A DNA stretch of 45,094 nt from Nitrospirales bacterium (lineage in GTDB: Bacteria; Nitrospirota; Nitrospiria; Nitrospirales; UBA8639), in the NCBI GenBank assembly GCA_029261295.1, contig JAJDBP010000001.1:1-45094 (forward strand). The letters run 5' to 3'. Both the position numbers and the translations under genes were made by a program. Below, one piece after another: positions 1 through 7,279 of the stretch. Numbering within the stretch: position 1 is the first letter of the stretch; each line of letters begins with the position of its first letter. Under the pieces are notes generated by a model that was not told where the DNA came from, did no database searches, and saw nothing but the letters and a program-made list of their open reading frames with translations.

Positions 1-2971
1 CTTCGTTCAAACTCACATCATTGATCGCCACCGTCGCACTGTCATCATTCTCAATGGTGCCCGTCCCCGGCGAGACTGCGATGACCCCATTGACCGCATT
101 GCTCAGGTTGACCACAAACGTTTCATCCAGCTCCACCGTCGCATCCCCGTTCACGGTGACCATGACTTGCTGCGCAGTCTCCCCGGGGTTGAACGTGACC
201 GTCCCGGTCGCCGCCACGTAGTCACTGCCCGCCGCCGCCGTCTGGTCCGCCGTCGCATAGTCCACAGTCACCGTTTCGGTGGTGGCCTCACTCAACGTCA
301 CGTCAAAGAGGAACACCGTCGTGCCCCCATCGCCTTCGGCTTGGCTCACGTCGCCGATGCTAATCGTCGGCACGACAGCATTTGTCACTTCAACATTGAT
401 CGTTTGGGTTGTGGTCCCATTTACTGAATTTCCATCATTCGCCCGAACTATGACTTCATAAATATTGTCACCATCGGCAGATGACGGATTTTCAAAATCT
501 GGAGCATTAATGAAACTTAATTCACCAGTATTGCTATCAATATTGAAGAAACTGTTGTCTGCTCCACCCGGGCCTTTGTCAAAAGTTGGGGTGTCCCCAT
601 CAAGATCTGTAGCTTCTACCCTAGTTACCATCGTCGTATTTTCAGCAACCATCACATTAGCCGTGGCACCACCACCATCACTCGTTATTACCGGAGGTCG
701 ATTGGTTACCGCATTGATGGTTAAAACATCAAAATCAATTACTGAGCTAGGAAGATCTACTCCTGCTTCGCCTTCAAACCTGGCAAATAATCGTTGCTCA
801 CTGGTCGCAGCATCGGCCGTAAATGTTATAGGACCCTCTCCAAGAGCTTCAAAAATCATGAACCCTAAACGTTCCCAATCAGGTTCAAGCGCAAGTCCTG
901 TTGTAAGCGTTCCCCCACCAAAATTTTCGATTTGACCGCTAGATGGATTAATTGTTCCATCTATTACGGAAGTAAAAGCGCCACCTCCAAAAAACCCATG
1001 ATTATTGTCAGGAATATCGCCAGAAACCAATGGAGGACCAACCACAACTACTCCAGTAAAGTTCGCCTGGAGAGCTACGGCTTGGGCGGGATCGTAGCCT
1101 AGGTTAATAAATCCTCCGACTAATCCACCACTGTTTGGGTCCAAATCCTGAACCCAAACTTCTACAACATATAGATCACCCGTGGATACATTCAAAAGAT
1201 CTTCTGGAAGTGATGTGACCGCCCCAGGTTGGGGAAAGGGTATAATATCAGCTAGAGGAATTGCTACTAATTCAACATCAACTTCAGCCCCTTGAAAAGG
1301 TGGTTCATGTAAGGCCGACCCCTCCTCAGTTAAGGACTGAACCAAACTTGAAGAGGCCAACAACACTTCATTCCCATTTTCAGGGCTTTCTGAATTCTCT
1401 TCCGAGTTCATAAGAGAAGAACTTTGCAGGGGGCTGCTTCCCCAAGCTTCTGGGAAATTATCTGGGAATGAAATGTCGGGTTCAGGTCTTGGATTTTTAG
1501 CAAAGTTCGAGGCGAAAACTCCCAAATCTGCTAAAGTCACCCCATTGGTTTTTGTGAAATCTGCCCACCAGGCTAAAGGATCGTTGGCGTCGCCATTAAA
1601 TGCAGTGGAAAATGGCGCCAGATCTCCTCCTAATGTTAATTGATTATCATCATTAAAATCATAGACAACCGCCCACAGATCTGTGGGCGGGGCAACATCA
1701 ATATTCTGTAATTCAATGGCTGGGGCATTGGCCAAGTCAATGGCTCCCTGCGAAATGGTCAAGCCAAGGTTGTAGGGCCCAATGAACTGACCAGGAACAT
1801 TTACATTTGCCTGATCTGCCCCCAGAGGCTCAAACTGAACGCGAGCTACTCGGACCAAGCCCCCATCACCAATTACCCCATTCCCGGTGGCTTTTAAAGG
1901 AACAATACCCATACCATCATTGATGGCATCAGGACTATTCTGTGTAAATCCAGGGCCATACACCACATTAGTTGCGGTCGTGATGGCAGAGTTATAATTC
2001 AAAGTCGCTTCCCATGCGGTAAACCCAGATCCGTTGGTTGGAGATTGCGCCCAAATTTCTACGAAGAAAGGCTCCCATTCATGGATAAATTCGTCGGTAA
2101 TCGGTGGCGCGGTGAGATTATCATCTGCCGTATCAACCACACTCATGGTTAACAATGCATTCGCATCAAAAATCGTAACTTCAGGGATAATATCAATGAT
2201 ATTTCCCCCTCCGTCGCGTTGGACCACTCCTGAGACAAATTCATGCCCTACCGCTGGGGATCCTGAAAATTTCACTTCAGTGAATTGGCCAGACCCAATA
2301 TTTGACACAAAGTTTGCGGTAAAGAGTAATTGTTCATTATTGGTAAAGAGGTCAGGCCATTGTGAAAAATCCGGGCCTGTATTGTCTGCCCAAAGGAAGG
2401 CAATGTACTTATCAGTATTAGGATCGCCATCAAACCCATCCAAATTCGTAGACCCGTCAGGATTAATGAATTGATCATTCTGAGGTAATTTCACTTCTAT
2501 CTGTAGTTCATCTTGGAAAATATCGGTGACAAAATTATCAACGCCCGCAAGAGGAGTCAGTAAACTTGAGTCATAATGCAACCGCAATCCGACCCCTGCT
2601 AATTGTTCGTTGTCTGGATTAATTGTGGAATATTCCACATCCAAACTCACGACCCCTCCTTGCGTTACTGCTTGATTGGAAGAATAGACCACTTGGGCAG
2701 GACCTGTCGGTGGAGCGAGCGCTTGCCCCGATGCTTCACCTAGGCTTTGCTCTGCCACAATGGCGGTTTCATTGGGATCAATTTGCACATCTAATTCAAG
2801 CGTTGGCATTTCCAAGGGATCACCCGACAACAAAATTCGATGTTCGAGTGACTCCATGACATACTGGTTGCGGTGGCGCTTGGCTTCTCGCTCCCGTTGT
2901 TTACGATTTCGCGTTTCTTGATTGCGTTGTTTAACGGCCTGTTTCCAGTAAAAAAGTTGTGCAAGACTCAT
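1..2971 (-). CDS. Giant LEPR-XLL/cadherin/Calx-beta surface protein (partial, runs off left edge)
   Basis: An open frame starts at ATG 2971 and continues without a stop for 990 codons to the window edge, so the C-terminus is missing. Residues 42-52 read LEHRILLSGDP, a variant of the LEPR-XLL motif found near the N-terminus of very large exported proteins, after a basic, Gln/Arg-rich leader. Three cohesin-like beta segments follow (about residues 85-240, 290-400 and 590-740). Between the second and third is a dockerin-like Asp/Asn-rich segment (about 429-480, DFNDDNQ). A cadherin-like domain lies at about 752-859 (VEATDLDGD) and a Calx-beta domain at about 861-980, ending in the start of another repeat (ATVAINDVSLNE). 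By family knowledge such proteins are secreted calcium-binding adhesins or matrix proteins. Adhesion as the function here is inference. A GGGGGGG run lies just before the start. Confidence 0.88.
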   Translation of the reverse strand, partial: MSLAQLFYWKQAVKQRNQETRNRKQREREAKRHRNQYVMESLEHRILLSGDPLEMPTLELDVQIDPNETAIVAEQSLGEASGQALAPPTGPAQVVYSSNQAVTQGGVVSLDVEYSTINPDNEQLAGVGLRLHYDSSLLTPLAGVDNFVTDIFQDELQIEVKLPQNDQFINPDGSTNLDGFDGDPNTDKYIAFLWADNTGPDFSQWPDLFTNNEQLLFTANFVSNIGSGQFTEVKFSGSPAVGHEFVSGVVQRDGGGNIIDIIPEVTIFDANALLTMSVVDTADDNLTAPPITDEFIHEWEPFFVEIWAQSPTNGSGFTAWEATLNYNSAITTATNVVYGPGFTQNSPDAINDGMGIVPLKATGNGVIGDGGLVRVARVQFEPLGADQANVNVPGQFIGPYNLGLTISQGAIDLANAPAIELQNIDVAPPTDLWAVVYDFNDDNQLTLGGDLAPFSTAFNGDANDPLAWWADFTKTNGVTLADLGVFASNFAKNPRPEPDISFPDNFPEAWGSSPLQSSSLMNSEENSESPENGNEVLLASSSLVQSLTEEGSALHEPPFQGAEVDVELVAIPLADIIPFPQPGAVTSLPEDLLNVSTGDLYVVEVWVQDLDPNSGGLVGGFINLGYDPAQAVALQANFTGVVVVGPPLVSGDIPDNNHGFFGGGAFTSVIDGTINPSSGQIENFGGGTLTTGLALEPDWERLGFMIFEALGEGPITFTADAATSEQRLFARFEGEAGVDLPSSVIDFDVLTINAVTNRPPVITSDGGGATANVMVAENTTMVTRVEATDLDGDTPTFDKGPGGADNSFFNIDSNTGELSFINAPDFENPSSADGDNIYEVIVRANDGNSVNGTTTQTINVEVTNAVVPTISIGDVSQAEGDGGTTVFLFDVTLSEATTETVTVDYATADQTAAAGSDYVAATGTVTFNPGETAQQVMVTVNGDATVELDETFVVNLSNAVNGVIAVSPGTGTIENDDSATVAINDVSLNE

Positions 2972-3001
2972 GAGGCCCCCCCTATTGTGGTTCAACCTTG
3001 G

Positions 3002-3020
3002 GCCATGTTGGGGACATGGC
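3002..3020. repeat. Short hairpin in the 5' leader of the giant surface protein gene
   Basis: The sequence is GCCATGT-TGGGG-ACATGGC, a perfect 7-bp stem with a 5-nt loop. It lies between the candidate promoter (3055-3082) and the start codon at 2971, so it would form in the leader mRNA. A regulatory or stabilising role is only inference. Confidence 0.4.
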
Positions 3021-3054
3021 TAAAGGCGAATAAAAAATCACCTACCCTTTTGGA

Positions 3055-3082
3055 TAATTAAATCGTATCTCCGTTTTGTCAA
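3055..3082 (-). promoter_or_regulatory. Candidate sigma-70-type promoter for the giant surface protein gene
   Basis: On the minus strand there is a perfect TTGACA (3082-3077), a 16-nt spacer, then TAATTA (3060-3055). The AATTAT reading of the -10 gives a 17-nt spacer. It lies about 85 nt upstream of the start codon at 2971, in the right orientation. No transcript data are available. Confidence 0.5.
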
Positions 3083-3420
3083 TTCGCATTTATTCCTTGA
3101 ATTTCTTGCCTATTCACAGTTGATTTAAGCATTTCTTTTCTGTTGTTTGCTTGGCAAGCTAGCACTGCCTTTCAAATAAGTCAATAACCCATTAGTTAAA
3201 CGCAACGCCTTGAAATATCAAACAAAACACGGTTAATAATTCTCTAGAAAAATTGTTAAAATATTCGACAGCTTCACCCTTGAGTCCTATTTTCCTTTGC
3301 AACCTATCAAAGCTAGTAAACAGGACGACTGGGCATGAACACTTGAGTAAAAGGGCCTTCAATCTAAAGCGTGGAATTCCCTACCATGTGAGGGGTTTGT
3401 GAGATCACTCAAGCATAGGA
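3083..3420. other. AT-rich gene-free stretch upstream of the IS200 remnant
   Basis: I see no convincing coding frame, RNA gene or strong repeat here. It is AT-rich and probably holds upstream promoter sequence of the leftward gene plus the decayed left flank of the insertion sequence that follows. Confidence 0.5.
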
Positions 3421-3807
3421 GCTCGTTTTAGTCCTCAACGGGCCTTTCCTCACCAATATCAATTGGTGTGGATCCCCAAATATCGTCAACGAATTTTTCG
3501 GAGGAGGCTATTAAGCTCCTTGCCAAGTAGGCGGGACTACAGATCCAGCACTTTCACTACGATGTACAGCTAGAACCATGGAGAGGGCAGGTCGATCACA
3601 TTCATGGGGTAATAATGATTCCTTCGAAATATGCCGTCTCGGGTATTGTGGGAAAGATGAAACCGAATATGAGTCGAGAACTTCGGCTCCGGTCCCGCGC
3701 TTAAGCGGACTTGCAGGGGAACCGTGTTGCGGTCTGTCGGGTTTTTCTCTTCGGCCTTTTGGTGGAATGAAGCCGTGATCTGACGGTATGTGGATGATGA
3801 AGAATGA
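3421..3807 (+). pseudogene. Decayed IS200/IS605-family TnpA (HUH/Y1) transposase
   Basis: Three pieces in two frames together resemble a Y1 transposase from its N-terminal to its C-terminal part. Piece 1 (from 3421) encodes HQYQLVWIPKYRQRIF, like the conserved HYHLVWIPKYR start. Piece 2 (from about 3567, frame of 3591) encodes VDHIHGVIMIPSKYAVSGIV, which keeps the HUH metal-binding motif (HIH) and the IPPKYAVS signature. Piece 3 (from 3730) encodes SVGFFSSAFWWNEAVI, an in-frame stop, then RYVDDEE. This matches the C-terminal part carrying the catalytic Tyr (RYxxxQ in the family, the Gln replaced by Glu here). At least two frameshifts and internal stops make it inactive. No TnpB gene lies nearby. 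Confidence 0.8.
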
Positions 3808-4112
3808 GGACGCAAAGGGGTAAATTTAACCCAAACGTGAATTATACGTGCCACACGACGTGAGCCCCTAGGCATCTATTTTCAAGAGAATGCGAATGGC
3901 GGGTTAACACCCGTCTTAGGAATCTATGTTATTTTAAGATCGTCAGATCTCGAGCCACAACTCCTGACGTAGGGAGCCTCCCTTAGTCTGTGCTTACCTC
4001 CCCACCATTAGCCCTAAGAAGATTCAGTGTGATATTTTGCTTCTAGGCTACCCCAACTATCGATTTTTTTCTAGCCAAGATTTATTTTTTCTGAGAAAAG
4101 GAGACCTTATTC
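3808..4112. other. Gene-free stretch between the IS200 remnant and the SapC gene
   Basis: No coding sequence is supported. It has short palindromes, for example CGGGTTAACACCCG near 3900 and an ACGT-rich patch at 3834-3862, which could be the decayed right end of the insertion sequence. An AT-rich segment at 4040-4095 precedes the next gene's ribosome-binding site and is the likely place for its promoter. Confidence 0.4.
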
Positions 4113-4937
4113 ATGGGGACACAACTGTTGTTTTATGAAACTGCTGTCCAATTATCGAGTGAACGACACCGGGACTGGTCCATCAAGAAGGGGACCGATT
4201 ACACCTTCGCCCAACATGTCAATGCGGTTCCTCTCACAGCCGTAGAGTTTGCCAACGCGGCAAGGGAATACGCCATCGTGTTCACGGGCACGGCAGAACA
4301 GGTCATGCCGGCCGTCATTCTTGGTGTACAGAATAAACAAAACTTGTATCTAAAAGCCGATGGAACCTGGCAAGCGAAATACATTCCAGCCTTTGTGCGC
4401 CGCTACCCGTTTGTGTTTTCACGCACGAAGGACGAAAAGAAATTTGTCTTGTGCTTGGATGAATCATTCTCCGGCTGTAATCAACAGGGCCTTGGGGAGC
4501 GATTGTTTGATGCTCAAGGCTCTCGAACTGAGTATCTTGAAAATGTCCTAAATTTCATTAAGCAATACCAAGGCCAATTTCAACTCACTGAGGCCTTCTG
4601 CAAGAAACTCACTGACCTTAATTTACTCGAAACTATGAAAGCTCAAATTACCTTAAAAAGTGGCGAAAAGGTATCCCTCGCAGGATTCATGGGGATCAGC
4701 AGGGATCGGCTCAAGGCCCTACCTGCAGAAAAGTTGGCGGAGTTTGCACAGACCAACGAACTTGAGTTGATGTATATCCACCTACAATCCATGGGCCATT
4801 TTACAGACATGGTCAGCCGTTTGGCTGGAACCATTCCCCAGGAGGAACAAGCTATGGGTGCCGAAAACTCAACGGGCCAGCCAAGCCCAGAGAACCCGAA
4901 AAAAATTAAGAAGACCGTAACTACTGGGAAGGGATAA
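4113..4937 (+). CDS. SapC family protein
   Basis: This 274-residue protein matches the SapC family (Pfam SapC type) along its length. The N-terminal part has the HVNAVPLTAVEFANAAREY segment, then VILGVQNKQNLYL, a W-x-A-x-YIPAFVRRYPF segment near residue 90, and LCLDESF near 110. The C-terminal part carries the usual LTDLNLL and GFMGISRDRLKALP segments. Some family members are linked to S-layer or peptide-resistance loci, but the biochemical role is not settled. There is no signal peptide. The C-terminus is a Pro/Lys-rich tail that looks disordered. The start is well placed: AAGGAG lies 9 nt before ATG. It stands alone on the plus strand, followed by an 11-bp dyad that may end its transcript. 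Confidence 0.88.
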   Translation: MGTQLLFYETAVQLSSERHRDWSIKKGTDYTFAQHVNAVPLTAVEFANAAREYAIVFTGTAEQVMPAVILGVQNKQNLYLKADGTWQAKYIPAFVRRYPFVFSRTKDEKKFVLCLDESFSGCNQQGLGERLFDAQGSRTEYLENVLNFIKQYQGQFQLTEAFCKKLTDLNLLETMKAQITLKSGEKVSLAGFMGISRDRLKALPAEKLAEFAQTNELELMYIHLQSMGHFTDMVSRLAGTIPQEEQAMGAENSTGQPSPENPKKIKKTVTTGKG

Positions 4938-4974
4938 CCGACTTTACCCATCAAAAAATAGAACGAGAAATAAC

Positions 4975-5015
4975 GACACGGCACTCAACCCCATAAGCAC
5001 GCGGTGCCGTGTCGC
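4975..5015. terminator. 11-bp perfect inverted repeat after the SapC gene
   Basis: CGACACGGCAC at 4975-4985 pairs perfectly with GTGCCGTGTCG at 5005-5015 across a 19-nt spacer. It lies 37 nt after the SapC stop codon. No U-run follows directly, though T-rich sequence lies 20-35 nt further on. It may be a weak terminator or an mRNA 3'-end stabiliser. Confidence 0.4.
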
Positions 5016-5156
5016 CAGAATTCAGAACTCTTCTCTTTTCGATTTTTCTTGCTTCCACCTCTCATGGTTTTCTTTGGGATCTTGGCTTTCCATCCCGCTA
5101 TTAGCTAGAACATCGCTTGTGATTAATGTTGAATCATGGCGCATGGCATTTGCCAA

Positions 5157-5534
5157 TCATCTGGTTCGGAGTCTTCGTTTCCTCTTCCTGGCCCTTGAGG
5201 CACCTTCCGACAACTCGACCATATATTGAGTTCCTCCAAAGGAAATGAGATTGGTCAATTCTCCCCCGGAAATTGTGGTAGAGGAAACAATCATGAGAAG
5301 CGCAAGCCATAGTGGACTAGATGCAAAATCCTGATAACTGCATGCCATTAGTCGTGGGGCCAGGTAAGGAACTATCTGACTCAAAATCTTTAGCACTGGC
5401 TGACGCCCTATCGCCAATACTTCAACGCTCACGGATGACCACATGGGACAGGCTGGAAGCCAGTATCGACCCCAAAATTCAATCGCGAACAACCTAATGT
5501 TTTTTTGCAGGTATGGCTCAAGCCCCTGCCGCAT
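5157..5534 (-). CDS. Hypothetical protein, 125 residues, possibly coupled to the upstream small gene
   Basis: I do not recognise this protein. The ATG at 5534 lies only 3 nt after the stop of the preceding minus-strand gene (5538-5867), a spacing typical of translational coupling; that spacing is the main reason to accept it. It has one hydrophobic stretch (about residues 70-90, SSPLWLALLMIVSSTTIS) and a very basic C-terminus (RARKRKRRLRTR). It could be a single-pass membrane protein or a chance open frame. No ribosome-binding site of its own is visible. Confidence 0.3.
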   Translation of the reverse strand: MRQGLEPYLQKNIRLFAIEFWGRYWLPACPMWSSVSVEVLAIGRQPVLKILSQIVPYLAPRLMACSYQDFASSPLWLALLMIVSSTTISGGELTNLISFGGTQYMVELSEGASRARKRKRRLRTR

Positions 5535-5537
5535 CCA

Positions 5538-5867
5538 TTATCGTATTTTTATCGAACTAGGGGGTGTGGGAGGTGTTGGTTGTGTTGGGAATGTGGTGTC
5601 GACTCTTTTTTGGGAAGGACTTGGCGACTGGATATCAAAATTTCTTGGTTGGATGGTGGAGGCCTTGGCTTTTAAAGTTTGCGCTAGGCAGATCTGTAGT
5701 TGTGCAATTGATGACACAGGTAATGAGCTGGGTTCCTTCGCATAGCTAGCCGCTATTTTTTTGCAATGAGCTTCCTCCACAGCTTTTTTGACCTCTAGCA
5801 GATTAGCCGAAGCCAAACCCGTCAAGATTGCCCACCCTAGCATTGTTCCAAATATCACGGTTTTCAT
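5538..5867 (-). CDS. Small exported protein with Pro/Thr-rich C-terminus, unknown function
   Basis: This 109-residue product begins with a Sec-type signal peptide (MKTVIFGTMLGWAILTGLAS, likely cleaved after Ala-Ser-Ala around residue 21). A short helical region with two cysteines (about 35 and 59) follows, then a Pro/Ser/Thr-rich tail ending TQPTPPTPPSSIKIR. An AGGGA motif lies about 11 nt upstream of the ATG. No family is recognised. It sits alone with the 125-residue frame downstream, between the SapC gene and a divergent lipoprotein gene. The signal peptide and upstream motif support a real gene. Confidence 0.55.
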   Translation of the reverse strand: MKTVIFGTMLGWAILTGLASANLLEVKKAVEEAHCKKIAASYAKEPSSLPVSSIAQLQICLAQTLKAKASTIQPRNFDIQSPSPSQKRVDTTFPTQPTPPTPPSSIKIR

Positions 5868-6118
5868 TCTTCGTTATTCCCTGCGAGTCAAAGAGTAAAG
5901 GCTGAGGTTATGTCTCTGGAATTCTTCGTTAATCAGTGCGCTAAATTTGGTTTATTTATGTTTGGCCTAAATTTCCTAAATAAAATCGAGTTTTTAGCAT
6001 ACCACGACTCCATCAAAAATCCTGCACAATATCCCACCTTCGCAACATTCGTTTGAAATCACTCTTTGAATTTCAATGATTCTATGAATAAGGCTGAGTT
6101 CGTGATTAAATTTTCCGT

Positions 6119-7216
6119 ATGGATATAACTTCTCAAAAAGTGAGATTGGGAATTACCCTGATGAGCTTTTGCATGATGGGTAGCTTTTTGATTCTGGGAT
6201 GTTCAGAAAACCCTGCCAATTCAGCTCAGGTATCTAAGGGTGACCGGATTCTTTCGATTCAAGCCAATATGGGCAAAGAGGGTGACTTTGACGCCCTCTT
6301 TGAAGAATCTCTTGAAGCAGGCAATGAAGCACAAGTTTTTTCACAGGATTGGAAGGACCTTGAGCCCTCCTCCGGGAAATTTGAGCAACAAAGGAATTTG
6401 CTAGCCATTGCCAATGCCTATTATCCTACTCGAAAGATTCCCCTCCACATCACTATTCGCCCAGTCCATACCAGTCAAAAGGTTGTCCCACCTGATCTCA
6501 TGGATGTCCCTCTTGATGATCCTAGGACCATCAATCGGTTTATGAGATTATTGGACTGGGTGGCGACTCAGATTCCAAAGTTGGAATTAACCTCGATGAC
6601 GATCGGCTCCGAAGTCGACATCTTTATGTGGGGAGATGCTGAACGCTGGGAGGCCTGGACGAATTTTTACGCAGCGGTGGCTCCATATGCCCGCCAAAAA
6701 TTTCCTGGTACGTTGATCTCCTGCGAAACCACTTATGCGGCGTTCACTGGCCCTGAGCTACCACGTGTTCGCACACTTCACGAACATAGTGACATTATTG
6801 GCATTTCGTATTATCCCATGAAAGATCAGCTTGGAGGGGTAAAACTTCCTCAGGCGGTGCATGAAGACTTTGAAACTGTTGTGAACGGGATTCCTGAAAA
6901 ACCCATTATGTATTATCAGATTGGCTATCCCTCTAGCACTGAACTAGGAAGTTCTCTAGAACAACAAGCGGCCTTCATTACTGAAGTCTTCCACGCATGG
7001 GATAGGTATGCCGATCGCATCCTTATGCTGAATTTTCAATGGATGCATGAAACCCCTCCGTTTGGTATCGATCGGTACGTTCAGTACTATCAATACGACA
7101 CTGCAGATTTTCGAGCCTTTTTAGGGAGTCTCGGCTTACAAAGTTGGGAAGGTTTACCAAAACCTGCGTGGGGAAGGTTGAAAGAAGAAGCAAAAGCTAG
7201 AGGGTTTGGAACCTAA
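6119..7216 (+). CDS. Predicted lipoprotein with glycoside-hydrolase-like TIM-barrel fold
   Basis: This 365-residue protein starts with a lipoprotein signal peptide; the lipobox is LILGC with the lipidated Cys at position 28. The rest looks like a (beta/alpha)8 glycosidase-type domain. It has alternating hydrophobic strands, TIGSEVDIFMW at about residues 161-171 (like the beta-4 acid/base GNE motif of clan GH-A), ISYYP near 230 and MYYQIGYPSS near 264, where the nucleophile strand would fall. No clear second catalytic Glu is seen on that strand, so the enzyme may be altered or non-catalytic. No strong Shine-Dalgarno precedes the ATG, so a start at a nearby internal ATG is possible. It is flanked by the opposite-strand EF-G paralogue and appears monocistronic. 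Confidence 0.7.
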   Translation: MDITSQKVRLGITLMSFCMMGSFLILGCSENPANSAQVSKGDRILSIQANMGKEGDFDALFEESLEAGNEAQVFSQDWKDLEPSSGKFEQQRNLLAIANAYYPTRKIPLHITIRPVHTSQKVVPPDLMDVPLDDPRTINRFMRLLDWVATQIPKLELTSMTIGSEVDIFMWGDAERWEAWTNFYAAVAPYARQKFPGTLISCETTYAAFTGPELPRVRTLHEHSDIIGISYYPMKDQLGGVKLPQAVHEDFETVVNGIPEKPIMYYQIGYPSSTELGSSLEQQAAFITEVFHAWDRYADRILMLNFQWMHETPPFGIDRYVQYYQYDTADFRAFLGSLGLQSWEGLPKPAWGRLKEEAKARGFGT

Positions 7217-7279
7217 GAAGTATAGAAGATAAGAGATACACTCAATCTAAGAACCTGCCATTTAGGTATTAGTTCTTGT

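Noticed and set aside
21-935. Several plus-strand open frames over the left edge
   Set aside because: They lie antisense to the long minus-strand frame, which translates to clear Calx-beta and cadherin domains; the plus-strand products have no protein-like features.
3570-3875. Minus-strand 101-codon frame
   Set aside because: It is antisense to the transposase remnant, has no ribosome-binding site and no recognisable domain.
5443-5745. Plus-strand 100-codon Gly/Val-rich frame
   Set aside because: It is antisense to the signal-peptide protein's Pro-rich tail, and its composition is the mirror of that tail.
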